Shown here: positions 35,850 through 46,630 of the stretch, piece after piece | Layout: each line of letters opens with the position of its first letter | Numbering within the stretch: position 1 is the stretch's first letter | Assembly (NCBI RefSeq): GCF_033439725.1 | Contig: NW_026944384.1 | Location: 1,240,001-1,304,000, forward strand | Origin: Neurospora tetraspora | Lineage: Eukaryota > Ascomycota > Sordariomycetes > Sordariales > Sordariaceae | Reading direction: 5' to 3' | DNA: 64,000 bases | The notes under the pieces: generated by a model | The model's input: the letters and a program-made list of their open reading frames with translations, nothing else | Database searches by the model: none | Told to the model about the DNA's origin: nothing | Program-made: the position numbers and the translations under genes

Positions 35850-36140
35850 TCCTCCGCCTCCGCCTCCTCCTCGTTCCCTTTTTCTTATATTTCTTATTAT
35901 TCTTTTTCTTATACTTTTTACTACTTTTCTTTTTGTATTTCCTCTTACTCCTCCTCTTACTCTTCCTCCTACTCCTCTTCTTATATTTCCTACTATTCTT
36001 CCTCCTACACTTCCTCTTATTCCTCCTCCTATTCTTCCTCTTACTCTTCCTCTTATTCTTCCTTTTATTCCTCCTCCTATTCTTCTTCCTATACTTTTTA
36101 CCACTCCTCCTCTTATATTTCCTATTACTCTTTCTCTTCG
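35850..36140. repeat. Long pyrimidine-rich (CTC/TTC/CTA) tract, about 290 bp
   Basis: The plus strand is almost entirely C and T with spaced A, built from degenerate TTCCTCCTNCT-like units of about 6-15 nt. It reads open in two frames as repetitive peptides, which follows from the repeat and is not evidence of a gene. A similar but shorter tract occurs at about 41823-41890. Confidence 0.75.
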
Positions 36141-37532
36141 ATTAATAGTAAGTCCAATAAGTCCAATTCTTCGTCAATAACCGCTATTTTATATTTCTTA
36201 GGAATAACCGGCTATAAAGTCCTATTAAGAATAGGGACAGTTATAGCCTAACCGGAAGTTATAAAAGCTATAAAATCCTTATACTATTTTAAATTTATCC
36301 GTAATTAGTTTTAAATTATCTAAAAATTAATTAAGGATAAATTATATACCAATAATAATTATATAATCCTTAGCCTTAATACCTCCGATTAAAACGTTAA
36401 ATAAACGCTTTTTAAAAATATCATAAATACCCTTTAAATATTTAATAAAATTACTATAAACAATAAATATAGTTTAAATAAATTAAAGATTAATTATTAA
36501 TTTGATATCAATAACTTTAAAATATTATTTATATCGAAATTATACTAAATATCCGGGCTATTACAATCCGGCTCAGGCTCTTTCCAACAGCAAAAGATCT
36601 TACTAGAGGCAACTATATATACGCCCTATAAAGTAATTAGCGGAGATAGATTAAAAATAAATTAAAGATAAATTAATGATCGGTCTCAATACTTATATAT
36701 TTGTCGGTCTCTAAAAGGGGCACTACGGCCTGACGCTTACTTTTATCTTCGGGTTTAACGGGTTTCTAATCGCCATCCAAATATTCTTTATATACGTCAG
36801 AGGCCGTAAATTTACAATAAGCGGGTGCTATTATAAAGAATAAATCATTAATAAATCTTGAATTAATTTCGATATATTTCGGAGGAGTAGTAGGGGCTAA
36901 ATAGGGGTAAATCAATAAATATTTAAATAGTCGAAAAGGAATTAGAGAAAAGAAAATTTAAAAAAAAGATTCTAATTAATATAACGATTATTCCTTTCGC
37001 TAAATTAATAAATACGAATACGTGATTATATTATTAATATTATACTATACGTATCCACTAAGAAGGGTAAAATATCGGATAAATTTTATAACATAAATTA
37101 ATTTCGGATAAGACTGGGATGAATTTAATTTTATTTATTTAATTATTTATATTAGCCTTAGTTTTTTGAAATAATACTACTTAAATCTTATATAGACCCG
37201 GTTAGCGATCGTATTATAAAATTTAGTATTATAATATAATTAATATTTATACGGGTTATATTTTTAAGAGGCTACTAATTCGAATTACATATTAATTTTT
37301 TTATATTTAAAAAGAAGATTATAAAATATATTATAAATTTAAATATATTAAGATACTATATATTAAAATAGTAAGTAATAAAATATTTACCAGTAGATAT
37401 TTACCTATAGAGAAAGTTCTAATATATAAATTTTAAATTTAATATAATTCCCTACGTAGAAATATTAAATATTTAGCCTCTATTTATATATATAAAATAA
37501 GAAAAATACTTAATACAAAGTATTTATTATTA
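36141..37532. other. AT-rich RIP-mutated sequence, no gene
   Basis: No open frame, domain or tandem repeat could be supported. A short stretch at about 36559-36615 keeps normal CA/TG content. Confidence 0.6.
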
Positions 37533-37537
37533 ACATA

Positions 37538-37809
37538 TATAACGGGTCTGCGAGAGTATTGCACAGCGAGCAGTCGTATAAGGTTGAAATGCTATATTTG
37601 ACAAAGAGAAAAAGGAAGGACTGTACTAGAAGGGTGTAGTCAAGAGAAGGTTTTGTATAGGTCGTTTGGAGCGTACAGGCTAGGCAGTTATGCGGGTCTG
37701 GCCAACTAGAAGGCTCGCATCCTTATCGATAAGGCAGGCTCCCTATCGATAAGGCAGGATACGGCTTGGCATCAGCCAAGCTTAACCCCTGGGCTCTAGC
37801 CCCATGATA
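37538..37809 (-). mobile_element. Solo LTR of an LTR retrotransposon, 272 bp (fossil)
   Basis: A compact patch of normal-looking DNA inside the island is flanked by a perfect 5-bp direct repeat ACATA (37533-37537 and 37810-37814), the duplication typical of LTR-element integration. Read on the minus strand, its start (…CATGGGGCTAGAGCCC) and its end (CAGACCCGTTA.A) resemble LTR termini after RIP at the TG/CA ends. Its plus-strand start shares the ACGGGTCT motif with the 237-bp LTRs further right, which suggests a related family. No internal region is attached, so it is probably the product of recombination between two LTRs. Most of it was spared from RIP. Orientation is inferred by analogy. 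Confidence 0.65.
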
Positions 37810-37814
37810 ACATA

Positions 37815-38804
37815 TAAAAATTAATTAACGGGTAGGAATATAAAACCCGATCGTTATTTTATAATATACAAATAGATATAGATAAAGTTTAGTATCAAAT
37901 TCGAATATCGAACGAATTTATTAATAAATCGGTTGAATTATAATAATAAGGATAAGATCTAATTATTATTTATAAAAATAGGACAAAGCGTTAATAAATT
38001 CCTCTTTTGCGTTTTAATTTTAATTGTAGGGCTAAATAGAAACGAATAATTATATAATACAGAATTCTATGAATAAAATTGAATATACTTTAATTAAAAA
38101 AGTATTTATTTAATATTACAATTAAATACCAATAATTATTCGAATTCTATTACTAAATTATTTATCCTTTATTAAATAAATTCCTAATCCAACTCCAATC
38201 GTAGAAAGTCTTACGTATTCGTATCTACTACGTCTATTACCTTTTCTATAATACTCAATAATTTACTATATTTATTTTTTAATCGTCCGTTTAATAATCC
38301 GTTTTATATCTTTAAAATCTTATTTTAAGCTCTTAATATCCTCCGTAAATTTATTATCCCGCCGTTATTTTAAAACAATTTTGTCCTGAACAATTTACTT
38401 TACTATTATTTAAAATCCTTTTATCGAATCGGTAAATTAATTTGCAAATATTTATATTTGCACTAATATATTAATATAATTAAATACTACTTATATAACG
38501 AACTATAAATTAGTATAGTAAATATTACAATTGATTAATTTAAATTATAATATTAAATTATTAAGCAAGGTTAGGCTATTATTTATAAATTAACAGTTTC
38601 GAACTACTATAATCCTATTAGTAGGCGTCCTATAAACAAAATATGATTATATATCCAAATTAATATATACCGTTTAATTACGAATATAAATCCTTATATA
38701 ACTCCGTCGGGCGAATAGAATTATAATAATTCTTTTCGTCCAATAGTAAATTATCCGCTCCCTATTACAATACTAATTGCCTTAAACCACTTTACTAGAA
38801 ATCG
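37815..38804. other. AT-rich RIP-mutated sequence, no gene
   Basis: No gene, tandem repeat or recognisable element end was found between the solo LTR and the 2.2-kb LTR element. Confidence 0.6.
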
Positions 38805-38809
38805 ACTAA

Positions 38810-39046
38810 TGTCACGGGTCTACTGGGTGTGCACGGCAGTAGGGGTGGAACAGAGCTTGAGATTGTTAACAAAGGGGAAGAAAAGGTCCTACAAGCCCGG
38901 CTGGGCTAGAAGGACACCTATATATTAGAAGCCTGGCCAATCAGGAGGCAGGCAGGTAAGCGGGTCTGCAGGCCCTGCTAAGGTCCAAAGGCCTAGCCTC
39001 TAAATATCTAGAGCTAAGTATAACCTTTAGGCGCCAACCCATTACA
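38810..39046 (-). repeat. LTR (left copy, 3' LTR by orientation), 237 bp
   Basis: Starts TGTCACGGGTCTACTGGG on the plus strand and ends CCCATTACA. The first half keeps normal CA/TG content, while the second half shows RIP-type change. Confidence 0.8.
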
Positions 39047-40776
39047 TTACCCCCTTACTTCCCTCCTCCGTATGTATAAAAATAATAATAAAAATTATTA
39101 TATATAAAGAAATATTCCTAGAATTTAATAAGCAGCCTCCTATTTATACCCGCTATAGCCCTCCCTATTAAACGCTCCCTAAATAACTAAATACTTATAT
39201 ATGTAATGCTAGACGATTAAATAAATATATAAAATAACCGACCCTATAACCTATCCCTGAAATTAAGCCTCTAGGAACTATATCGACCGTAATACCTATT
39301 TAATGTTTATATGCGATTGAATTATATACTTAGCCCTATCTATTTATATAAGCCTTCGTCCTATTTCTATTAATAGGAGCGCTACTGGTAATTATATTAT
39401 CTGGTCAATAGTCTGCAACCTCCTCTCTTAGGAATAATACCGAAGTTTTAATATATAATTAGTATAGTTTTTACTATTTATATTTATAGGATAATAACTA
39501 AACGACCTCTCCTCGTAGTAAAAGTTAATATTTAAATTTAAAAGGCGACCGTAAGGCTAAGTTTAAATTAGCCGGCCCACCTAGCGAATAGCGTACCCAA
39601 TAAATATATATAGCCTATCTTTCCTTAAATATAATTTTTCCGGGCCAATTTTTAACTTCTCTAGGCGCTAGGAATTTAGTAATCTTTATTATAAATTTCG
39701 TTATCTTCGGATAAATCCCTATCCGGCTCAATATTAATAACCTATAGCCGTATAGTGGCTTTACCCTTACCTTTATTTTTATTAATTAAATATTCCTTTA
39801 CCTAATACTAGGAGGAGCTATAGCCTATATAATAATTCTCCTTCTTCTACCATTACTATTATTCGAGAATAATAGTCCTAGTACTACTACTTCTACTACT
39901 ATATCTCTCCCTTATTATTCTAATAGCGCCGATCTATATTGGGTCGCCTTTAAAAAAGTTAGCTCTAAGCCTAAAATTAAAAGAAAGGTACTTATTACTA
40001 TTAAAGCGGCGTAAGAACTCTAGGAACTTAGTATACTATTCTAGAGCCTCTAAATATTCCTTAACGTAATCTTGCTAACCGTCGTTTAAATTACTTATAA
40101 AAATAACAATCTTAATATTATCTAGCTATACGGAAGCGCCTACTCTATAAAAAAAATATTATTAAACCGAAAGAAATATTTCGTTAATAATTCCTTATCG
40201 GACTAAAAGGTATTGAAAAGTTCTTAGCCAATGCGTTTATTTACGTTCGAATTGCTATAATCAAGGCGGAATTTCTATAAAAATTAATCGGGCGTATAAG
40301 GAAGTTGCTTCGCGAAGGGAATAAATTCGATTTTAATAGAAGGTAAAAGGTTAAAATAGAAGTAATAGAATTAGGTTTCTAAATTACCGTTATTAATAGC
40401 ATAACTGTCGGTATATAGTTTAATTTTAATACTATGAATTTATGTATTAATTTCTTCAGTAATCTTTATAAATTTATCGAGATAAGGAAAGGATAACTTC
40501 GATTAGGTTGCAAGGAAGGGAGCGGCTGCAAATTAAGAGGCTTAAGTAAATTAAAAGGCTTTAAATTTAATTATTTTAGAAATAAGAGTTTAAATAGCAA
40601 CGGTAAATTATTATTAGCGTTTGCTAGCGCTTTAGGCCTAAGGGATATAAATTATAGTCGAAGTGGCGGTGAGGGTCTTTATAGACAAGAAAAAGGTGGA
40701 GGTCGTATAGACGGTCGAGGGCTCTTTATATAGATGAGCAAGAAGGTTTGGAAATTTAAAAAGAGGGTCAATAATA

Positions 40777-41013
40777 TATTACGGGTCTACTAGGTATATA
40801 TAGTAGTAGGGGTAGAATAGAACTTGAAATTATTAATAAAGGGGAAGAAGAGGTCCTATAAGCCCAGCTAGGCTAGAAGGATACCTATGTACTGGAAGCT
40901 TAGCTAATCAAGAGGCAAGCAGGTAAGCGGGTCTGCAGGCCCTGCTAAGGTCCAGAGGCCTGGCCTCCAGATGTCTGAAGCCAGGTATAACCTGTGGGCG
41001 CTAGCCTATCACA
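40777..41013 (-). repeat. LTR (right copy, 5' LTR by orientation), 237 bp
   Basis: Same length as the left copy and alignable throughout without gaps. Here the pattern is reversed: the first half is RIP-changed and the second half looks nearly original. Confidence 0.8.
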
Positions 41014-41018
41014 ACTAA

Positions 41019-43580
41019 AACCTTCTTATTTTAATTCAATAGAAGTAAACGTAAGAACCAATTCCCCAACCGATGGTAATTGTATTAGAAATCGGTTTTT
41101 AAAACTACCGAACGATAATCCTAAGAGTATAATCTCAATATATTATCAAATTCTTCTACATTATTTTACTATCCGAGTTTTAAATTAGTATCGATTTCGA
41201 ACTAAGTAACGCGCTACGGCCAATTTAAATTTAAATATAATACTCAAGCTACTATCAATCGGTCAGTAAAAAGGGTAAATATATATCTAGTAACTTAATT
41301 CATCCAATATTCCCTAAATATATATTAGAAATATAGTACTAAGGGGTTACCTTTATTCATTCGTTACTAATAATCAGGCAATATTAAATCGATAACGCCC
41401 GCCCTAAAATATAATTATAAACAATCCGGCCGGTAGGTATTTCTAGCAAGGTCTTTCTAATTAACGAATAGAATAGCCAAAATGGCCGACTAAACTTTAA
41501 ACTTCGAAATTTTTAAGATAGCGAACGTAAAGAGACCTTAGAAAATATTCTAATAGATTAATACTTTAGGAATAAATATATAGTCCTTACAAACTAACTA
41601 AACGGCTTTAATATAGAATATAACACTAAATAACGTAGGGTTCTATAACAAAAATACAAAAGGGAGGGCTATATTTTCTAATATTAAAAATAAATATTTC
41701 TATTTATACTCAACGAATTATTATAAATATAATTTAGGGTATTGTAAATTAAATTTATAAAAAGGTACGTATTTTAAAATATATAAATAAGGGGAATCCC
41801 TCGTATTATAATATTAACCGTTTTAACGCTTTCTCCTCTTCCGTCTCTTCTTCCTCTTCTATCTCTTCCTCCGCACTATACTTCGTTTTCTTTTATAGTA
41901 ACTATCCGGATTCTTCGCTATACCTAACGTTCTCATCGTTCTCTCGCTATATAATCAAACTCTCCGAATACTTAGTTAATTAATAGAATTTAATATAGTA
42001 TATAAATTAAAAGTACTGTACCTAACGCGTAATTGTAATTTCCTTATCGTCGATCTCTTTGGACTATCTACCCGGCTACTTCCTTTTTTTATTAAAAATA
42101 ATAAATTAATAATATTACGTCAATAACATCGTTTATTTTTACTTAACTTATTTATAATACGAAGCTTATATTTAATAAACAAGTAAAGTTTAACCGAAAA
42201 ATACGTCCCTAATATTGTAAGTCCTAACTCGTTAATAAATTAAACCTATAACTATTTAAATAATTAGAATTTAACGCTAAAAGAATTAAGAATAAATAAT
42301 AACTATAGGTTATACCTAGAGGTATAGCGGAAGAAATAATATAGTAAAAAAATAATAAAATAAAGAAGTAATATAGTAAAGAAATAATATAATAAAATAT
42401 TAATAAAATATAAAAGAATAAATAGTAAATAAAGAGAGACCCGATAAACGAATAGAATAAAATATAAAAGTGTTTAAAATTCGCTAAAGCTATTAAATAT
42501 AATAATAAAAGTATAAAATACTCTTAATTCGTTTATTTATTATTCTAGTATAAATAAAGGACTATATGCCAATTAACTTTCCTAGTTCTAGCTCCAAGTT
42601 TAACTCTAAAGGTAATAATTATAATTCTCCCTCCCTATATATTTTAGCTAAGAATATACAGCGAACGGTAACGGTATTATAACCCTCCTAAATAACGTAC
42701 GCATCAATACCTTAAGAAAAATATTAAATATCCTCGAAGGTATCGTACAATTCTATATTATATATATAATAAACTGCTAGAGAGGCGGCAGGTTAATAAC
42801 ACACACAATATAAACATTCTAATATATAATAATTCCCGAAGCAATCCTAACGTATAAAAATATCATAATTTAATATCTCGCCCTATAAATATTCAATTGA
42901 CTATTAATATACTATAAAGCTACATTATACTATATATTACCTATTTACGTGCAAACTATTCAATTACAATTATATAAAGCGAATAATCAATAAAACTCTA
43001 TAGCGATATAGACCTACCTAGGCGCTAATACTAAAATTTATATTCCCTTACCGAATAGAGAATTATTACGCTACGAATAATATATAAAGAGTACTAATTT
43101 ATAACAAAATACTTCGAATATAATAAATTAATTAGCTTAATAACCTAAACCGGATATATACGTATTTCCAATCCTAATATTAGAGGACGCCTACCTAAGG
43201 GAGCGATAAAAATAGCGGAGGCCTATAGCTAAAATACTAAATAAATTTAAACAATAGACCGAAAATAATAAATAAATAACTTAACTAAATAATTTTATAT
43301 TTGCTAAATATATTATAAACGAAATTATCCCGCGCCCTACGCCTAAAGACGGCTTAATATTATTAAAGCTATCGAAGACTTAAATAAAAAAAGAATTCAT
43401 AATTTACTCAATTACTTAGTAGATTCCGGGCTTACAAATCTAATTCAATTAACTTACAAGGATTAAAATAAATATATTAATATAATTAATCTATATAAAA
43501 ATTATAGCTAATAAAATAAAGTGAGATAAAAACGAGGGAATTTATTTTACGTCGAAAATGTAAAATATAAATTCAACTTC
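41019..43580. other. AT-rich RIP-mutated sequence, no gene
   Basis: No open frame or named element. A CT-rich tract lies at about 41823-41890. Some codon-like periodicity around 42990-43260 hints at a mutated coding ancestor, but I cannot assign a family. Confidence 0.5.
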
Positions 43581-43631
43581 GAAAATGAAAATTTATTTCG
43601 GGACCCTCTATTAAAAATAGGAAACACTTAT

Positions 43632-44115
43632 AGATAATTGATAATAATATTATAATCGATATAAAATAAGGTTTATTCAAATAAATTTTTTAAAATAATA
43701 AAGGAACATAAAAATAAGAGAATACTACTAATATACCGAATTTATTTCTCTATAGAGAAACGGTAAATAAAGTATTAGAAGGATTAGGGAGGATAATCGA
43801 TAACAATACTATAATTAATATATAATAAGGCTTATATAAATTAAGTTACTAATATAATAAAATAAGAACGAAAAAATATTACTAATATAAAGAATTTGTT
43901 TTTCTATAGAGTAATAATAAGTAGGGTATTAAATTAGAAAAATTGGGGGAAGATAATCAATAACAATACTATAATCGATATATAATAAGGCTTATTTACA
44001 TTAGATTACGGATATAATAAAATAAGAACGAAATTAAGAATATTATTAGTATTTAAATTAATACTTAGAATTTATTTCTCTATAGAAAAATAATAAATTA
44101 AGTACTATTAATATA
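43632..44115. repeat. Tandem array of about three 160-bp units
   Basis: A conserved unit start (GATAATYRATAAYAATAYTAT) occurs at 43632, 43792 and 43952, exactly 160 bp apart. Each unit also carries AATAAGGYTTAT about 25 bases later and a copy of the recurring TTTCTCTATAGAGAAA-type palindrome about 110-120 bases in. The third unit is slightly longer, and a partial unit may precede the first. All copies are mutated by RIP, as expected of a duplicated sequence. Confidence 0.75.
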
Positions 44116-44999
44116 AATACCGTTAAAATTAATTATTATTATAATTAATTTACTACTAATTATAGTACCCGTAAATAATATTACAAAGTCGAATAAACGA
44201 TACGATATATAATAGTAAGATAAATAATAGCGTTAGAATTATTATATATAGCTTTCCGTTATTAATTATATAAGTAAAGCTACAGTACAAAATACAGGTA
44301 AAGAAAGAAGTTATAAAAGCTTTACTTACGTAGAAATAATATAAAACACTATTACTATTAATATTAAAAATAGTATAGAAATTTTAGTATTAGAAGTGAA
44401 TAAATATATTCTTTATTCAATACTATTATTAAAATCCTAAACGAATAGCCTATATAAGAATTGTAACTACTACTTGCAACTAACTAATAAGATAGTAAAA
44501 ATAAAGAGTAAATAAAGGTTAGAGAAATTAATATTATTTATGAAACCGGGCTATTATTATAACCCTTTTGATAATTTAAAAGGGTCTCGTACTTATTTAT
44601 AATATAATCTTTTAAATTTAATTAAGTAAATAGCGTAATAGTAATTATTAAATAATTTAACTTGAATTTATAAATACTTCTCTAAACCTCCTTACCGAAT
44701 ATCTTATACATTTAAATATAGTCCCTTTCTGGCCTGAAATATTTAATTATATCGTGTAAGGGGCTATTAACCTTATATTTCTTTTATTTAGCGCCCTTAT
44801 AGGCCGTATAGCAATTTAATAAAATAACAACGCCGAATTCCTATTGTAGGAATTTTATAATTACCATTCTATTAATATTAAATTTAATAATTTTGGCTAT
44901 AATTGCGCGAAGAGCCTTTACTAAAAAGTTAGCAAACGCGAACAATTTTATATAATCGAAAGAATCGTTTTAATTATATATAGGAATATTCAATAAAAC
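44116..44999. other. AT-rich RIP-mutated sequence, no gene
   Basis: No feature could be supported. Confidence 0.6.
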
Positions 45000-45023
45000 T
45001 TGCAAATTATTTTCCTATTCTTC

Positions 45024-45275
45024 GGCTACCTTAGTAATAAAATAGGCCCTTTCTTATTCTTTAGCTACTTTAGTAGTAAAATGGGTATTTTCCTATTCCT
45101 TAGCTACTTTAGTAGTAAAACGAGTATTTTCTTCAGCTACCTCAATAATAAAACGGGCCCTTTCCTATTTTTCGGCTACCTTAATAGCAAGATAAGTATC
45201 TTCTTCAGCTACTTCAATAATAAAACGAATATTTTCTTTAATTACCTAAATAATAAAATGAGCTTCTTTTTTAAG
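45024..45275. repeat. Minisatellite of 33- and 39-nt units (about seven copies)
   Basis: The core RGCTACYTYARTARYAARA recurs with unit starts at 45024, 45063, 45102, 45135, 45174, 45207 and 45240, with spacings 39, 39, 33, 39, 33 and 33. All spacings are multiples of three, and one frame stays open for about 104 codons (45000-45314, plus), which is conspicuous in this island. It may derive from a coding repeat, plausibly read on the opposite strand, but no protein family is recognisable. Confidence 0.8.
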
Positions 45276-46388
45276 AATAAAATAAGCTTCCTCAATTACT
45301 TTGAATTCAATTAAAAGGGTTTATTCGTCAATTTAGGGTTGCTCGAATAAGCTTGTAAATAACGAAAGTAAATTAAAATAATTACTTTCTTTCTTCATAG
45401 AGAAATTTATTTCTATAAAATTAATATTTATAATTACTATATTCTTAACAGAAATATATTGCCTCTTAATTTAATATTATCTATGTAAGCCCGTAAGTAA
45501 CGAAAGTAAATTAAGGTAATTACCTTCTTTTTCCGTAGAAAAATTTATCGACTCCGGGTTTTACCTATTAAATATATTAAAAATACTATTAACGCCTAAA
45601 TACCGCCGTTTAAAGGTTAGTACAAATAAATTTTCGCCCCCGTCGATACTACTTTTAAAGAGTAAGGGCTAAAGTTTTGATAGCGTCGCTAAGGCTTAGT
45701 ACCGAATTACCAATTTACTATCGCCGCCTTACAAAATATCCAATTACTTATCGTTTTCGATTTTAATATTAGTCTAACTAATTTCGTTTATAAATTTACT
45801 TTGAATAACGAAACGTTTATAAACGTTATCCTTCGCCACTCCGATCGGAATACTTGCTAAACTAATTAGGAATAACCTCTTCTTTTTTTACGATTATTAA
45901 TATTGTATAGTATATTCAATAAATTATTAAATAAAACCAATTTAATTGACCGATTATTAAACGATTTCGATTTAATCGATAGATTACTAAACGATTTCGA
46001 CCGATTATTCTAGCGTTAAAACCATATTGGGCTAATTATAGAAATAAAATTTAACGAATATTAGGCCGAAGATAGGAAATATTTCTAAGAGATATTTATA
46101 AATTGGATCGGCTTCGAATTCATAAGGGTCCCGGGCGTATAAAGAAATAATAAACGAATATACATTTTTAATTCGGGTAGTACGGGTAATATAATAATTA
46201 TTTATATTTTAAAGAAGGGAGGCTACTGACGAATATTTATTAAATTTATAGGATATTGATACTTTAGTAATTTTATACGCTAAAATAGTCCGTAAATACG
46301 AATTTTTAATATATTAAATCCTAATCTTTAATTGTAGAGAATATACCTACTAAAATGTATTAATAAATAATCGTATTATTTTTTATAG
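45276..46388. other. AT-rich RIP-mutated sequence with a local duplication
   Basis: Two related segments of about 55 bp occur at 45361-45410 and 45500-45550. Both contain AACGAAAGTAAATTAA and a copy of the recurring palindrome. No gene is visible. Confidence 0.55.
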
Positions 46389-46630
46389 GTGTTACATAAC
46401 GACTGGTCGGCTGGGCCAGAGTATACTAGGACTAGGGCATACCGGATTCGGCATATCTTGGCCCCGATACAACTTTAGGCAGTACTAAATAATCAATAAC
46501 GGATTCGTCTCTATTAAAACGAATTCCTCTCTCACTCAATCAATCATTATCTACAACTAAAAGTACTTACTCAATAAAATTATTCATTAACCTAAGTTCT
46601 AGTTTATAATTAACTATAATTCTTCAAGTA
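46389..46630 (+). mobile_element. LTR-like fragment (fossil)
   Basis: A patch with normal CA/TG content starts TGTTACATAACGACTGGTC, a form typical of fungal LTR starts. It runs to about 46490 and is followed by a CT-rich leader and then AT-rich sequence. I found no matching second copy or target duplication, so this is a candidate only. The 2.7 kb that follows could be the degenerate body of the same element; it is heavily broken. Confidence 0.35.

Larger units (their letters stand above)
38810..41013 (-). mobile_element. LTR retrotransposon fossil, 2.2 kb, with paired 237-bp LTRs and 5-bp target duplication
   Basis: Two 237-bp direct repeats, 38810-39046 and 40777-41013, bound a 1730-bp interior. 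Outside them lies a perfect 5-bp duplication, ACTAA (38805-38809 and 41014-41018). On the minus strand a purine tract (39047 to about 39063) directly precedes the LTR at 38810-39046, which places the 3' LTR there and the transcription direction on minus. The interior is short for a full gag-pol element and has no open frame, so it is internally reduced or a non-autonomous form, and heavily broken. Gypsy versus Copia cannot be decided. The LTRs differ almost only by transitions, as if they were near-identical when RIP struck, so insertion shortly preceded mutation. Confidence 0.8.

Noticed and set aside
35933-36145. Leu/Phe-rich 70-codon frame that looks like a membrane protein
   Set aside because: It is a translation of the pyrimidine tract, which gives Leu/Phe in any phase.
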